DNA of 64,000 nt from Amycolatopsis sp. FDAARGOS 1241. Lineage in GTDB: Bacteria > Actinomycetota > Actinomycetes > Mycobacteriales > Pseudonocardiaceae. A program made the position numbers and the translations under genes. Shown piece by piece: positions 51,236 to 59,985 of the stretch; the first letter of the stretch is position 1; the number at the start of each line of letters is the position of its first letter. Location: contig NZ_CP069526.1 in NCBI RefSeq assembly GCF_016889705.1, positions 9,142,001 to 9,206,000 of the forward strand, read 5' to 3'. The notes under the pieces were generated by a model. The model did no database searches, was not told the DNA's origin, and was given only the letters and a program-made list of their open reading frames with translations.

Positions 51236-51280
51236 GCACCCTCGGATCTGCGGATCCACGACGCTACATCGCACTGAGCT

Positions 51281-51323
51281 GAAGCGGCCCACCGGAGAGT
51301 CTCCGGTGGGCCGCTTCTTTTTG
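51281..51323 (+). terminator. Rho-independent terminator after jag
   Basis: gaagcggcccaccggaga and tctccggtgggccgcttc form an essentially perfect 18-bp stem followed by tttttg at 51318-51323. This is the clearest terminator in the window. Confidence 0.92.
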
Positions 51324-51412
51324 TGTCCGGGTTCTACGGGGCTGCCTTGGTGCTGTGATCGGGTTCGGGTGGTGCCGTTCGTTCGGCGTGTGCCGGCGTT
51401 CCACCTTCGCCC

Positions 51413-51472
51413 CGACATGCTTCAGCGGTCGACCTTCATCCACGACATGCTTCAGCGGTCGACCTTCATCCA
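51413..51472. repeat. Tandem duplication of a 30-base unit
   Basis: cgacatgcttcagcggtcga plus ten further bases is repeated exactly, 51413-51442 and 51443-51472, with a partial third start at 51473. Non-coding. Probably a local slippage duplication. Confidence 0.85.
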
Positions 51473-51685
51473 CGACATCTCACCTCCCTCCGGGGCGTCA
51501 CCGCTCTCCCGAACCGCGCGGCGCCTCTTGGGACGTACCGCTCGCGACGAATCCGTCGCTGCTGCCGTGTTGGACCGCGGGCGCCGGACCGCTTCGCACA
51601 GCGTCCACAGGAACGCCGGCCGGCTTCTCCTCCGTTATCACGCCGTCGTCTCGACCCAGATGGTCAGCGGCTGCACGACGGGCCG

Positions 51686-52230
51686 ATGCCCAACACCGAA
51701 CCCGAGCTGCGGGTCTTGTGCGACAAACCGGCCCAGCACGGTCCGCTGCTGGTCGTGGTGGACCAGCCGGCCACGATCGGGGCGTTGCCGGCCGCGGTCG
51801 CCCGCGCGAGCGGGCACCAGGTGGCGTATCTGCTCGGACTGACGATGTGCCGCATCGCCGGTTTTTGCCCCGGTCCCGCGAAGACCGATACCCGGGACGC
51901 GCTCACCCGTCGCCGCCGCCCGTTCGCTCCCTCCCCACACGCTGCGCCCCTTTGACGTCGGCGACGAGGCCCCGGCCGAGCTGGCGGTGCTGGTCGGGTT
52001 CGAGGACGACTTGGCCGGTGAGGCCACCCGGCTCAGCAACCGCAAACTCACCGCAATCGCCAAGGACGCCGGGCTCCGCATGGCCGGCCGACCGTGGCGA
52101 TGTCGGCGGGGCCGCCGCGGCGCGAGCGGGTTTCCAGTAACCTGACGCGGGCCGACGGCCCGTTCAAGGGTGGGGTTGCTGCCGGTGAGTAGGCCGCGAA
52201 TCCGCCCGGCCACCGCGACCCTGAGCCAGC
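51686..52230 (+). pseudogene. IS110-family transposase remnant, internally rearranged
   Basis: The plus strand reads GPLLVVVDQPATIGALPAAV, then HQVAYLLGLTMCRIAGF and PAKTDTRDA, the N-terminal RuvC-like domain of IS110 transposases. After a frame change it continues VGFEDDLAGEATRLSNR. The next expected part (IRGLLTGSNPTLERAVGPR and LLETRSRRGGPADIATVGR) is instead on the minus strand at about 52082-52210, so an internal segment is inverted. There is no intact gene. It separates jag from rsmG, which are normally adjacent. Confidence 0.75.
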
Positions 52231-52421
52231 TCCCGCCGCCGGAGCGGGTCGACAACCACATGGGGACGCTTCTCCGGCCACACCGAGCACCGCCGCCAAG
52301 ACGTACCTCGCCGAGTCGACGAGCCGGACCACTGCACGAGCCCGTTGCGTCGACGGCTGCCCGTCGGCGCGGTAAAGACTCTCGGTGCGATCGACGGCAC
52401 GGCGCGAATTACACGCGTGGC

Positions 52422-52435
52422 GTTTCACGTGAAAC
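52422..52435. promoter_or_regulatory. parS site 1
   Basis: gtttcacgtgaaac is the exact core of the bacterial parS centromere site bound by ParB. It lies about 200 bases upstream of rsmG. Confidence 0.92.
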
Positions 52436-52481
52436 TCGCGCGCCGCCCGGCGTCGGTCTGCTTCCGGTCGGCGCGGTCCCG

Positions 52482-52495
52482 GTTCCACGTGAAAC
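52482..52495. promoter_or_regulatory. parS site 2 (one-base variant)
   Basis: gttccacgtgaaac differs from perfect parS at one position. It is 60 bases (centre to centre) from site 1. Confidence 0.85.
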
Positions 52496-52590
52496 CATCC
52501 CGAGTCGTTCGGCTCCCCGAGTGGAGTTGTCCACAGTTGCGGTCTGTCGCCTCGATTTGCGCGCGGCATCGGGGACAATCAGACGAGCGC

Positions 52591-52604
52591 GTTTCACGTG
52601 AAAC
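52591..52604. promoter_or_regulatory. parS site 3
   Basis: gtttcacgtgaaac, a perfect parS core. It overlaps the upstream possible GTG start of rsmG, which is one reason to prefer the later start at 52628. Confidence 0.92.
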
Positions 52605-52627
52605 GGCCGGACCGAGGAGTGGATGCA

Positions 52628-53308
52628 GTGGGCTTGGACGGCGCCACCGGCACGGTGCGGACCGCGGCGGTGGAAGTGTTCGGGGACCGCGTCGACCGGG
52701 CTGCTGGGTACGTCGATCTGTTGGCGACGCACGGGGTCGAGCGTGGGTTGATCGGGCCGCGAGAGGTGGAGCGGCTGTGGGAGCGGCACGTGCTGAACTC
52801 GGCCGTGATCGGGGAACAGATTCCGGATGGGGCGCGTGTCGTCGACGTCGGCTCGGGGGCCGGACTTCCTGGAGTACCGCTGGCGATCGCCCGGCCGGAC
52901 CTCGCTATCGTTCTCCTCGAACCTATGGCCCGCCGGGTCGACTGGCTGGCTGAGGTCGCTGAGAAGCTGGAACTCCCGATCACCATCGTCCGTGGACGCG
53001 CGGAGGAGCGGTCTGTGCGCGAACAGCTAGGTGGCGCAGACGTCGTCACCGCTCGCGCGGTCGCCCCTCTCGCTCGGCTCGCGGGCTGGTGCCTTCCGTT
53101 GGTTCGTCCCGAGGGGCGCTTGGTAGCGCTCAAAGGGGCCAGCGCGGGAGAGGAAATCGAGCGGGACCGCGAAGCCGTGCGGAAGGCCGGCGGTGCCGAT
53201 CCAGAACTCGCCGAGTGCGGGAAAGCGGTGCTCGAGGTCCCCAGCACGGTCGTGATGATCCGCCGCCTGTCACCGAAGCCGTCCCGGCCTCGCGGCAGGC
53301 GGAGTTAA
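52628..53308 (+). CDS. rsmG: 16S rRNA (guanine-N7) methyltransferase RsmG
   Basis: Methylates G527 of 16S rRNA (E. coli numbering); loss can give low-level streptomycin resistance. The GTG at 52628 (aggag nine bases upstream) gives 226 residues: VGLDGATGTVRTAAVEVFGD. The SAM-binding motif is ARVVDVGSGAGLPGVPLAIA, and RHVLNSAVI precedes it. VTARAVAPLARLAGWCLPLV and LVALKGASAGEEIERD follow. A GTG at 52598 would add ten residues inside parS site 3. Confidence 0.95.
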   Translation: MGLDGATGTVRTAAVEVFGDRVDRAAGYVDLLATHGVERGLIGPREVERLWERHVLNSAVIGEQIPDGARVVDVGSGAGLPGVPLAIARPDLAIVLLEPMARRVDWLAEVAEKLELPITIVRGRAEERSVREQLGGADVVTARAVAPLARLAGWCLPLVRPEGRLVALKGASAGEEIERDREAVRKAGGADPELAECGKAVLEVPSTVVMIRRLSPKPSRPRGRRS

Positions 53309-53329
53309 GCGCACGAGTACAGCCGCGAC

Positions 53330-53343
53330 GTTCCACGTGAAAC
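53330..53343. promoter_or_regulatory. parS site 4 (one-base variant)
   Basis: gttccacgtgaaac in the rsmG-parA gap, 53 bases before the parA start. It may contribute to ParB-mediated control of parAB as well as to segregation. Confidence 0.85.
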
Positions 53344-53395
53344 AGTGCGGTTCGAACGCCAACGAGTCGTCTAAGAAGAGGAGGTGTCGAGACCG

Positions 53396-54322
53396 GTGAA
53401 TCCCCCGCCGTCCGACCCTGTGAGCACCGGCCACGACTTGGGCTGGACGCCGATCGCCGAAGAAGCCGTCCGAGCCGCGAGCGTCCTGCATCCAAAGGAA
53501 GGGACGCTCCCCCGCCCCACCCACCGACGCGTGCTGACGGTCGCCAACCAGAAGGGCGGCGTCGGCAAGACGACGAGCGCCGTCAACCTCGCAGCGGCGC
53601 TCGCCGTGCACGGGCTGAAGACTCTGGTGATCGACCTCGACCCCCAGGGCAACGCCAGCACCGCGCTCGACATCGACCACCGCTCCGGTACTCCGTCGAT
53701 CTATGAGGTGCTCATCGGCGAGGTGTCACTCGCCGAGGCGGCCGCCGTCAGCGAGCAGTCCCCGAACCTCTACTGCGTGCCCGCGACGATCGACCTCGCC
53801 GGCGCCGAGATCGAACTCGTCTCCATGGCGAACCGCGAGACGCGGCTGAAGGAGGCGCTCTCGTCGGAGATCCTCGACCAGATCGGGGTCGACTACGTCT
53901 TCATCGACTGCCCGCCGTCGCTCGGTCTTCTGACCGTCAACGCGATGGTGGCCGCGCAGGAAGTGCTCATCCCGATCCAGTGCGAGTACTACGCGCTGGA
54001 AGGTCTGGGGCAGCTGCTGAGCAACATCGAGCTCGTGCAGCAGCACCTCAACCGCGAGCTCCGCGTGTCCACGATCCTGCTCACGATGTACGACGGTCGC
54101 ACCAAGCTCGCCGACCAGGTCACCCACGAGGTCCGGAACCACTTCGGCGACACTGTCCTGAAGACCGTGATCCCGCGGAGTGTGAAGGTCTCGGAGGCAC
54201 CCGGCTACGGCCAGACCGTGCTCTCCTACGACCCGGGTTCACGCGGTGCCATGAGCTATCTCGACGCGGCGAAGGAGATCGCGGAACGTGGTGCGAACGA
54301 TGGAAGGAGCAACACCGCATGA
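53396..54322 (+). CDS. parA: Chromosome-partitioning ATPase ParA
   Basis: Deviant Walker ATPase that forms the gradient moving ParB-parS complexes. The GTG at 53396 is preferred (aggagg 11 bases upstream), giving 308 residues; a GTG at 53384 overlaps that ribosome site. Walker [21 protein letters not shown], including the signature Lys in KGG. Walker A' [11 protein letters not shown], Walker [15 protein letters not shown]. The first 40 residues are a non-conserved extension. Its stop overlaps the parB start. Confidence 0.96.
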   Translation: MNPPPSDPVSTGHDLGWTPIAEEAVRAASVLHPKEGTLPRPTHRRVLTVANQKGGVGKTTSAVNLAAALAVHGLKTLVIDLDPQGNASTALDIDHRSGTPSIYEVLIGEVSLAEAAAVSEQSPNLYCVPATIDLAGAEIELVSMANRETRLKEALSSEILDQIGVDYVFIDCPPSLGLLTVNAMVAAQEVLIPIQCEYYALEGLGQLLSNIELVQQHLNRELRVSTILLTMYDGRTKLADQVTHEVRNHFGDTVLKTVIPRSVKVSEAPGYGQTVLSYDPGSRGAMSYLDAAKEIAERGANDGRSNTA

Positions 54323-55338
54323 CTGAGCGCAGAGGAGGGCTGGGCCGGGGGCTCGCGGCCCTGATCCCCACCGGGCCGGCCACCACGGCCGGCCCGGCGC
54401 CCTCCGCCGTCGAAGGCAGCACGCCCGCGGACAACTCGGTGCGTGAAGAGAAGGGCTGGTTCGCGGCCAACGGCGCGGCGACGCCGTCGGGTGGCGAGGT
54501 CGCCGGCGCGGTCTACCGGGAGATCCCGGTCAGCGCCGTCAAGCCGAACCCGAAGCAGCCCCGTCAGGTCTTCGACGAAGAAGCGCTCGCCGAACTCGAG
54601 CACTCGATCCGCGAGTTCGGGCTCATGCAGCCGATCGTCGTCCGCGAGCTCAGCGAAGGCGAGTACGAGCTCGTCATGGGCGAGCGGCGCCTGCGCGCGA
54701 CGCAGCAGGCGGAGCTCGAAGCCATCCCGGCGATCGTCCGGCAGACCGCCGACGAGTCCATGCTGCGCGACGCACTGCTCGAGAACATTCACCGCGTTCA
54801 GCTGAACCCCCTCGAAGAGGCGGCCGCGTACCAGCAGCTGCTCGACGAGTTCGCGGTGACGCATGAAGAGCTCGCCACCCGCATCGGCCGCAGCCGCCCG
54901 GTCATCACCAACACGATCCGACTTCTCAAGCTCCCCTTGCCCGTGCAGCGCCGCGTCGCCGCCGGCGTGCTGTCGGCCGGCCACGCGCGAGCGCTGCTGT
55001 CCCTCGAGGATCCAGAGAGCCAGGAAGAGCTGGCGGCTCGGATCGTCGCGGAAGGCATGTCGGTGCGCGCCACCGAAGAAGCCGTCACGCTGAAGAAGAG
55101 CGAAAAGCCGGCGAAGCCGAAGGCCGCTCCCCGAAAGCCGATCCAGGCGCCGGGTCTGCAGGAGCTCGCCAACCGCCTGTCCGACCGCTTCGACACCCGC
55201 GTGAAGGTGGACCTCGGCCGCCGCAAGGGGCGCATCGTCCTCGAGTTCGGCTCGGTCGACGACCTTGAACGCATCGTCTCGATCATCGACGCGAACTCGG
55301 ACGGAAAACCGACGAATCCGACAGCGGAAACCGAATAG
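54319..55338 (+). CDS. parB: Chromosome-partitioning protein ParB
   Basis: CTP-dependent clamp that loads at parS. It has 339 residues and starts [20 protein letters not shown], where the LGRGL motif interacts with ParA. The CTP-binding N-domain contains [20 protein letters not shown] and the arginine patch [11 protein letters not shown]. The parS-binding helix-turn-helix is [20 protein letters not shown]. The C-terminal dimerisation domain ends [24 protein letters not shown] overlap with parA. Confidence 0.97.
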   Translation: MTERRGGLGRGLAALIPTGPATTAGPAPSAVEGSTPADNSVREEKGWFAANGAATPSGGEVAGAVYREIPVSAVKPNPKQPRQVFDEEALAELEHSIREFGLMQPIVVRELSEGEYELVMGERRLRATQQAELEAIPAIVRQTADESMLRDALLENIHRVQLNPLEEAAAYQQLLDEFAVTHEELATRIGRSRPVITNTIRLLKLPLPVQRRVAAGVLSAGHARALLSLEDPESQEELAARIVAEGMSVRATEEAVTLKKSEKPAKPKAAPRKPIQAPGLQELANRLSDRFDTRVKVDLGRRKGRIVLEFGSVDDLERIVSIIDANSDGKPTNPTAETE

Positions 55339-55483
55339 GGATCACCCAGGGCTGTTTCGTCACGGTGATGATTGCTCACCGCTGCCGCATACGACACTCT
55401 GGGTGGTCACCGCGGCCGCCCCGAAAACTGGTGGCGGGATCTGGGAGGGTGACGGAATTCGATCCGTTACCTGGGAGCGTTCC

Positions 55484-56095
55484 GTGATCCCACCGCGCCT
55501 GGCTCCGCTGCTTCGCCAATTCGACTTCGCGTGCGGTCGCCTCGCCGACCGCCTCCGCGGCCCGACGGTCGACTCCGGCGACGGCACTCCGATCGCCGTC
55601 CGTCCCATGACCGACGACGAGCTCCGTTGGGAACCGGCACCGGGATCTTGGTCAGTGCGACGCCGCGCGGACGGCCCGGGACCGCGAGCGACGGCACTCG
55701 CCGGCCGCGGCGACTGGGGACGCGACGCCGCGTCGTACCCGCACCCCTGGCCGCCGCCCGTCACGACGATCGCCTGGCGCCTGTCGCACCTGAGCGAAAT
55801 GCTCGCTCTGAGAGCCGACCACACAGCCGGCAGCCACACGTTGACCCGCGACGACTACGTGGTGCTCGGCGACGCCGCGAGTGCGATCACCGACTTCGAA
55901 TCGAACGCAGCCGCGTGGCGGAAGGTCCTCGTGACAGTCGACGACGCAGCCCTCGACACCATCGGGCTGTGCACCTATCCCCACGGCAGCGATCCGGAGG
56001 AGCCGTTCCTCGAGATCGTCTGGTGGGTCAACCAGGAAGTGCTGCACCACGGAGCCGAGATCGCAGTCCTGCGCGACCTCTACCGTGCGCGGTGA
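55484..56095 (+). CDS. DinB-like (DUF664) protein
   Basis: The GTG at 55484 (gggagcg upstream) gives 203 residues, VIPPRLAPLLRQFDFACGRL. A four-helix DinB-type fold is suggested by DELRWEPAPGSWSVR, the metal-ligand-like His in TTIAWRLSHLSEML, and WWVNQEVLHHGAEIAVLRDL near the end. Such proteins often act as thiol-dependent enzymes or are uncharacterised. The start is uncertain because the frame is open upstream into parB. Confidence 0.78.
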   Translation: MIPPRLAPLLRQFDFACGRLADRLRGPTVDSGDGTPIAVRPMTDDELRWEPAPGSWSVRRRADGPGPRATALAGRGDWGRDAASYPHPWPPPVTTIAWRLSHLSEMLALRADHTAGSHTLTRDDYVVLGDAASAITDFESNAAAWRKVLVTVDDAALDTIGLCTYPHGSDPEEPFLEIVWWVNQEVLHHGAEIAVLRDLYRAR

Positions 56096-57046
56096 TCAGC
56101 TGGCGCGCGCGACAGCCCGCGAAACGAGATCCGCGAACACCGACCCGAGCGACTTCCCCGCCGCCTCGACGGCCATCGGCACGGTGGACGTCTCGGTGAG
56201 GCCCGGCGAAAGGTTCACCTCGAGGAAGTGCACGGTGCCGTCGGGGGTGACCACGGCGTCAGTGCGCGAGATGTCCCGCAGGCCGAGCCAGCGATGCGCC
56301 GCGACAGCCAGCTCGCCGACCGCTTTCGCGGCTTCTTCAGTGATCCGCGCAGGCGTGAAGAAGTCCGTGAGACCTGCGGTGTAGCGCGCGGTGTAGTCGT
56401 ACACGCCGCTCTCCGGCACGATTTCGACGGCGGGCAGTGCCTCCGCTCCGTGCTCACCTTCGACGACGGTGACGGCCACCTCGACGCCGTCGACGAACCG
56501 CTCCGCGAGCACGGTGTCGCCGTACGCGAAGCAGCCGACCATCGCGGCGGGCAGCTCCGACGCCTCACGCACGACCTGCGTGCCGAGCGCCGAGCCACCC
56601 TGGTCGGGCTTGAGGATCAGCGGCAGGCCGAGCCGCTCGACCATCGCGTCGAGCACCGACTGCGCGCCCAGCTCGCGGAAAGTGCTGTGCGGCAAGACGA
56701 TCCAGTCGGGCGTCGAGAAGCCGGCCTGCTGCACGAACGCCTTCGCGGTCGGCTTGTCCCACGCGCGGCGGCAGCCCTGGGAGCTCGTGCCGACGAACGG
56801 CACGTCCAGCATCTCCAGCACCGTCTGCACCGAGCCGTTCTCACCCTCGCCGCCGTGCAGCGCGACGACGACCGCGTCGGGCCGCTGCGTGCGCAGGCGC
56901 TCGATCAGGCCCGCGTCGGTGTCCCACTCCTCCACTGTCAGCCCCTCGGCGCGCAACGCGGCCGAAAGCCGGCGGCCCGAACGGAGGGAGACGTCGCGTT
57001 CGTGGGAAAGCCCGCCTGCGAGCACGGCAACGGTACGGTCGACCAC
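56096..57046 (-). CDS. D-alanine--D-alanine ligase family protein (ATP-grasp)
   Basis: The 316-residue protein starts MVDRTVAVLAGGLSHERDVS. ATP-grasp Ddl features: GGLSHERDVSLRSG (substrate loop), VVVALHGGEGENGSVQTVLE, LPLILKPDQGGSALGTQVVR, and the metal site in GTVHFLEVNLSPGLTETSTV. It would make D-Ala-D-Ala for peptidoglycan. It is shorter than usual Ddl (about 350), and a main ddl may lie elsewhere, so I give no symbol. It is 34 bases upstream of nothing but its neighbour's end; convergent with the DinB-like gene. Confidence 0.88.
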   Translation of the reverse strand: MVDRTVAVLAGGLSHERDVSLRSGRRLSAALRAEGLTVEEWDTDAGLIERLRTQRPDAVVVALHGGEGENGSVQTVLEMLDVPFVGTSSQGCRRAWDKPTAKAFVQQAGFSTPDWIVLPHSTFRELGAQSVLDAMVERLGLPLILKPDQGGSALGTQVVREASELPAAMVGCFAYGDTVLAERFVDGVEVAVTVVEGEHGAEALPAVEIVPESGVYDYTARYTAGLTDFFTPARITEEAAKAVGELAVAAHRWLGLRDISRTDAVVTPDGTVHFLEVNLSPGLTETSTVPMAVEAAGKSLGSVFADLVSRAVARAS

Positions 57047-57079
57047 CGAGGGAACTCCTTAGTTCTGCTGTTGGACCGG

Positions 57080-58399
57080 TCAGACCGTGTCCGGCGACGG
57101 GGTTTCCGGCCCCGAGATGGTGCGCGCCTTCACGCTACCGAAGGTCCGGCTGAGGTCCATTTCGGACTCCAGCACCGCCGCCAGCCGGCGCACGCCCTCG
57201 CGGATGCGCTCGGGCGTCGGGTAGCAGTAGGAGAGGCGCATCTGGCGCGATCCGTAGCCGTCGGCGTAGAAGCCGGTGCCTGACGCGTACGCCACGCGAG
57301 CGGTGACCGCGCGCGGCAACATCGCTTTGGTGTCAACACCTTCCGGCACGGTGACCCACACGTAGAAGCCGCCGTCGGGCGTCGTCCACGAGCAGCCCGG
57401 CGGCAGGTACTGGTTGAGCGCCGAGAGCATCGCGTCGCGGCGCTCCCGGTAGTTCTCGCGGAACTTCTTGATCTGGCCCTTCCAATCGTGCGTCTCGAGG
57501 TAGCGCGAGACGATCATCTGGTTGAACGTGGGCGGGCACAGCGTCGCAGATTCCGCTGCCAGCACGAGCTTTTCGCGCACGGCGTGCGGCGCCAGGACCC
57601 AGCCGACGCGTAGGCCGGAGGCGAACGTCTTGGAGAACGAGCCGAGGTACACCACATTGTCGGGGTCGATCGAGCGCAGCGCCGGGTACGTCTGGCCGTC
57701 GAAGCCGAGCAGTCCGTACGGGTTGTCCTCGACGATCAGCACGTCGTGCTCGCGGCAGATCTCCACGACCTCCGCACGGCGCTCCACGGCGAGCGTGACG
57801 CCGGCGGGATTGTGGAAATTCGGGATGGTGTAAAGGAGTTTGACGCGCCGGCCCGTTTTCTCGGCCTGCCGCAGCGCCTCGCGCAGCCCTTCGGGCACGA
57901 GCCCTTGGTCGTCCATGGCCACGTGCACGACCTGCGCCTGGTACGCCGCGAACGAGCCGAGTGCCCCGACGTACGACGGTCCTTCGGCGATCACGATGTC
58001 GCCCGGGTCGCAGAAGAGCCGCGTGACCATGTCAAGACCCATCTGGGAGCCGACGGTCACGACGACGTCATCGGGGTGCGCCTTGATGCCCTCGAGCGCC
58101 ATGATCTCGCAGATCTGGTCGCGCAGCACCGGAATGCCGTGTGCGGAACCGTACTGCAGCGCCACGAGACCCTCGTCGGCGATGATCTCCGCCACCTGCG
58201 CCGACAGCGTGTCGAGCGGCAGCGCGGCGAGGTTTGGCATCCCACCCGCGAGCGAGACGACCTCGGGCCGGCTGGCCACCGCGAACAGCGCCCGGATCTC
58301 CGAAGCGGTCATCCCGGCGGTGCGCGCGGCGTACCGGTCGAGGTGCGGGTCGAGATTGTGGCGGCCGGCTTGCGGCTTGACGGGGCGGTTCTCGGTCAT
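57080..58399 (-). CDS. PLP-dependent aminotransferase, class I/II
   Basis: ATG at 58399 gives 439 residues (MTENRPVKPQAGRHNLDPHL); a GTG two codons earlier is possible. Fold type I motifs: VSLAGGMPNLAALPLD, VTVGSQMGLDMV, YTIPNFHNPAGVTLAVERRA, VEDNPYGLL, and the PLP lysine in YLGSFSKTFASGLRVGW. RMRLSYCYPTPERIREGV at the end binds the substrate carboxylate. It resembles 2-aminoadipate/MocR-type aminotransferases without the HTH domain. The true substrate is unknown. It is 33 bases upstream of the Ddl-like gene, likely one operon. Confidence 0.9.
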   Translation of the reverse strand: MTENRPVKPQAGRHNLDPHLDRYAARTAGMTASEIRALFAVASRPEVVSLAGGMPNLAALPLDTLSAQVAEIIADEGLVALQYGSAHGIPVLRDQICEIMALEGIKAHPDDVVVTVGSQMGLDMVTRLFCDPGDIVIAEGPSYVGALGSFAAYQAQVVHVAMDDQGLVPEGLREALRQAEKTGRRVKLLYTIPNFHNPAGVTLAVERRAEVVEICREHDVLIVEDNPYGLLGFDGQTYPALRSIDPDNVVYLGSFSKTFASGLRVGWVLAPHAVREKLVLAAESATLCPPTFNQMIVSRYLETHDWKGQIKKFRENYRERRDAMLSALNQYLPPGCSWTTPDGGFYVWVTVPEGVDTKAMLPRAVTARVAYASGTGFYADGYGSRQMRLSYCYPTPERIREGVRRLAAVLESEMDLSRTFGSVKARTISGPETPSPDTV

Positions 58400-58594
58400 C
58401 GACACACCTGAGGGCTCGGTGGTACCTGCGGGGTAGATCCAACGAGTGTAACCGCGGCCTCTTCGCGCTCCCCGCTCTTCCGGCGCTCATCACATCGGCC
58501 TATTCTGCGGATGGCTCTTCCGGTCCTTCCTGCGCTCTTGCGGGTGGCTGGGCCGGTGGTGAGTGTTGAGCGCGGGGTTTCAGGGAGGTCTCAG

Positions 58595-59239
58595 GTGTCA
58601 CGTCGCGTGGTGGGCGTCACACTCGACAACCTCGAGGACCTGCCCAAGGGGTGCCGCCGCTGCGTGTACTGGGAGCTCGCGCCGCACCTCAAGGCCCAAG
58701 CCGAGGAGTTCGGTTCCACCGAGGTCGAGAAGGAAGCCTGGGTGTCCAGTGTCCTGCTCGAGTGGGGATCCTGCGGCCGCATCGTCTACAGCGACACGCT
58801 GCCGGTCGGTTTCGTGCTGTACGCGCCGCCGAACGCCGTGCCGCGCGCCCTGGCTTTCCCGACGTCGCCGCCCAGCGCCGACGCTGTGCTGCTGACCGCG
58901 TTCCAGGTGCTGCCGGAGTTCCGCGGCGGCGGGTTGGGCCGGATGCTCGTGCAGGCCGCGGCGAAGGACCTGACCAAGCGAGGCGTCCGCGCCATCGAAG
59001 CTTTCGGCGATGCGCAGCCCGACGAGGCCGACCCGCTGGGCCAGCACACGTGCGTGCTGCCGGCCGGGTTCCTGCAGAGCGTCGGCTTCAAGACGGTGCG
59101 CCACCACTCGAAGTGGCCACGGCTGCGGCTGGAGCTGCGCTCGGCGATCACGTGGAAGGAAGATGTCGAGGCGGCTCTCGAACGTCTGCTCGGCCAGGTG
59201 ACGATCACGACGGCGGAGCCGAGTCTCGGGCGGGCTTGA
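58595..59239 (+). CDS. GNAT-family N-acetyltransferase (Rv3916c-like position)
   Basis: GTG at 58595 with gggagg six bases upstream gives 214 residues, VSRRVVGVTLDNLEDLPKGC. The acetyl-CoA motif is TAFQVLPEFRGGGLGRMLVQ; the late part LPAGFLQSVGFKTVRHH matches the GNAT C-terminus. Cys-Arg-Arg-Cys (GCRRCVYWE) near residue 15 is unusual. A homologue lies between parB and cwlM in mycobacteria. The substrate is not known. Longer in-frame starts (58511) lack a ribosome site. Confidence 0.88.
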   Translation: MSRRVVGVTLDNLEDLPKGCRRCVYWELAPHLKAQAEEFGSTEVEKEAWVSSVLLEWGSCGRIVYSDTLPVGFVLYAPPNAVPRALAFPTSPPSADAVLLTAFQVLPEFRGGGLGRMLVQAAAKDLTKRGVRAIEAFGDAQPDEADPLGQHTCVLPAGFLQSVGFKTVRHHSKWPRLRLELRSAITWKEDVEAALERLLGQVTITTAEPSLGRA

Positions 59240-59785
59240 TCAGCTCTCCAGCAGCTTCTTGAGCTGGGCGAGGCGGTCTTTCCAGTACGCCTTTACCTCG
59301 GTGGCGGTCTGCTCGTCGACGATCCGCTCGTGCGCCAGCGCGACCTGCGCGCGTGTCCCTTTGTCGACGAAGCCGACGTTCACCCGCATCGAGCCATCAC
59401 CCCAGTCGAAGCGTGCCGAACGGTTGGCCTGCGTCGTTCGTGGCGTCAGCTGGTCGTCGCCCAGCCACTTCTGCCTGACCTCCGCGTCGACGACGGCGCG
59501 GTACAACTCCTCGATGGGCACCTTCACCGTCCGGCTCGCATTCACCGTGAACAGCCCGTCGCGGCCGCCGTTACGCGGCCGCATGCCGCGGGACCGCTCG
59601 TACTCGACCGTCACCGTCTGTGCCCACCAGCTGCCGACGCCGTGCTCGTCGACCAGCCAGCCGGCGATCTCCCCGTGGCTGCGCCTGCGCGCTCCCCACG
59701 CGTCGAGCACCCCACCCCACTCGTCCCAGCCGCGCCCGGTCGCCGTGCGCACCGCGTCGTCCGAGCTCAACTTCCTGGCGCCCAT
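59240..59785 (-). CDS. SRPBCC/AHSA1-like protein with DUF4287-type N-terminus
   Basis: ATG at 59785 gives 181 residues (MGARKLSSDDAVRTATGRGW). The first 70 residues, GWDEWGGVLDAWGARRRSHG then DEHGVGSWWAQTVTVEYERS, form a small helical domain. The rest is a START-like pocket: VPIEELYRAVVDAEVRQKWL, then SARFDWGDGSMRVNVGFVDK. This arrangement is common in actinobacteria without an assigned function. Convergent with the GNAT gene, with no gap. Confidence 0.82.
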   Translation of the reverse strand: MGARKLSSDDAVRTATGRGWDEWGGVLDAWGARRRSHGEIAGWLVDEHGVGSWWAQTVTVEYERSRGMRPRNGGRDGLFTVNASRTVKVPIEELYRAVVDAEVRQKWLGDDQLTPRTTQANRSARFDWGDGSMRVNVGFVDKGTRAQVALAHERIVDEQTATEVKAYWKDRLAQLKKLLES

Positions 59786-59914
59786 GGCCCCCTCCCGTCG
59801 TCTCACCCCGAACGTCGCCGCCGCCCCGCCCTGTTCGACATGCCTGCCGAAACATCTTCGCCAGGCCCTCGTACCACGGTTTTACCCAGCCCGAAATACC
59901 CGATTTCGCCACCT

Positions 59915-59985
59915 GTGCACAACTGTGGAAGAAACCCCGAGTTATCCACAGATCCCTGATAGGCGCCGTGGAAAACCTGTGGATG
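59915..59985. promoter_or_regulatory. DnaA-box cluster outside oriC
   Basis: Within 71 bases lie aactgtgga, a perfect consensus box ttatccaca (59942-59950), and cctgtggat, with cgtggaaaa nearby. The locus is 14 kb from oriC, upstream of the SRPBCC gene. It could titrate DnaA or link the adjacent promoter to DnaA. Confidence 0.55.

Noticed and set aside
52170..52600. Frames across the parS sites upstream of rsmG
   Set aside because: No family similarity; the stretch is regulatory and contains the IS110 end.
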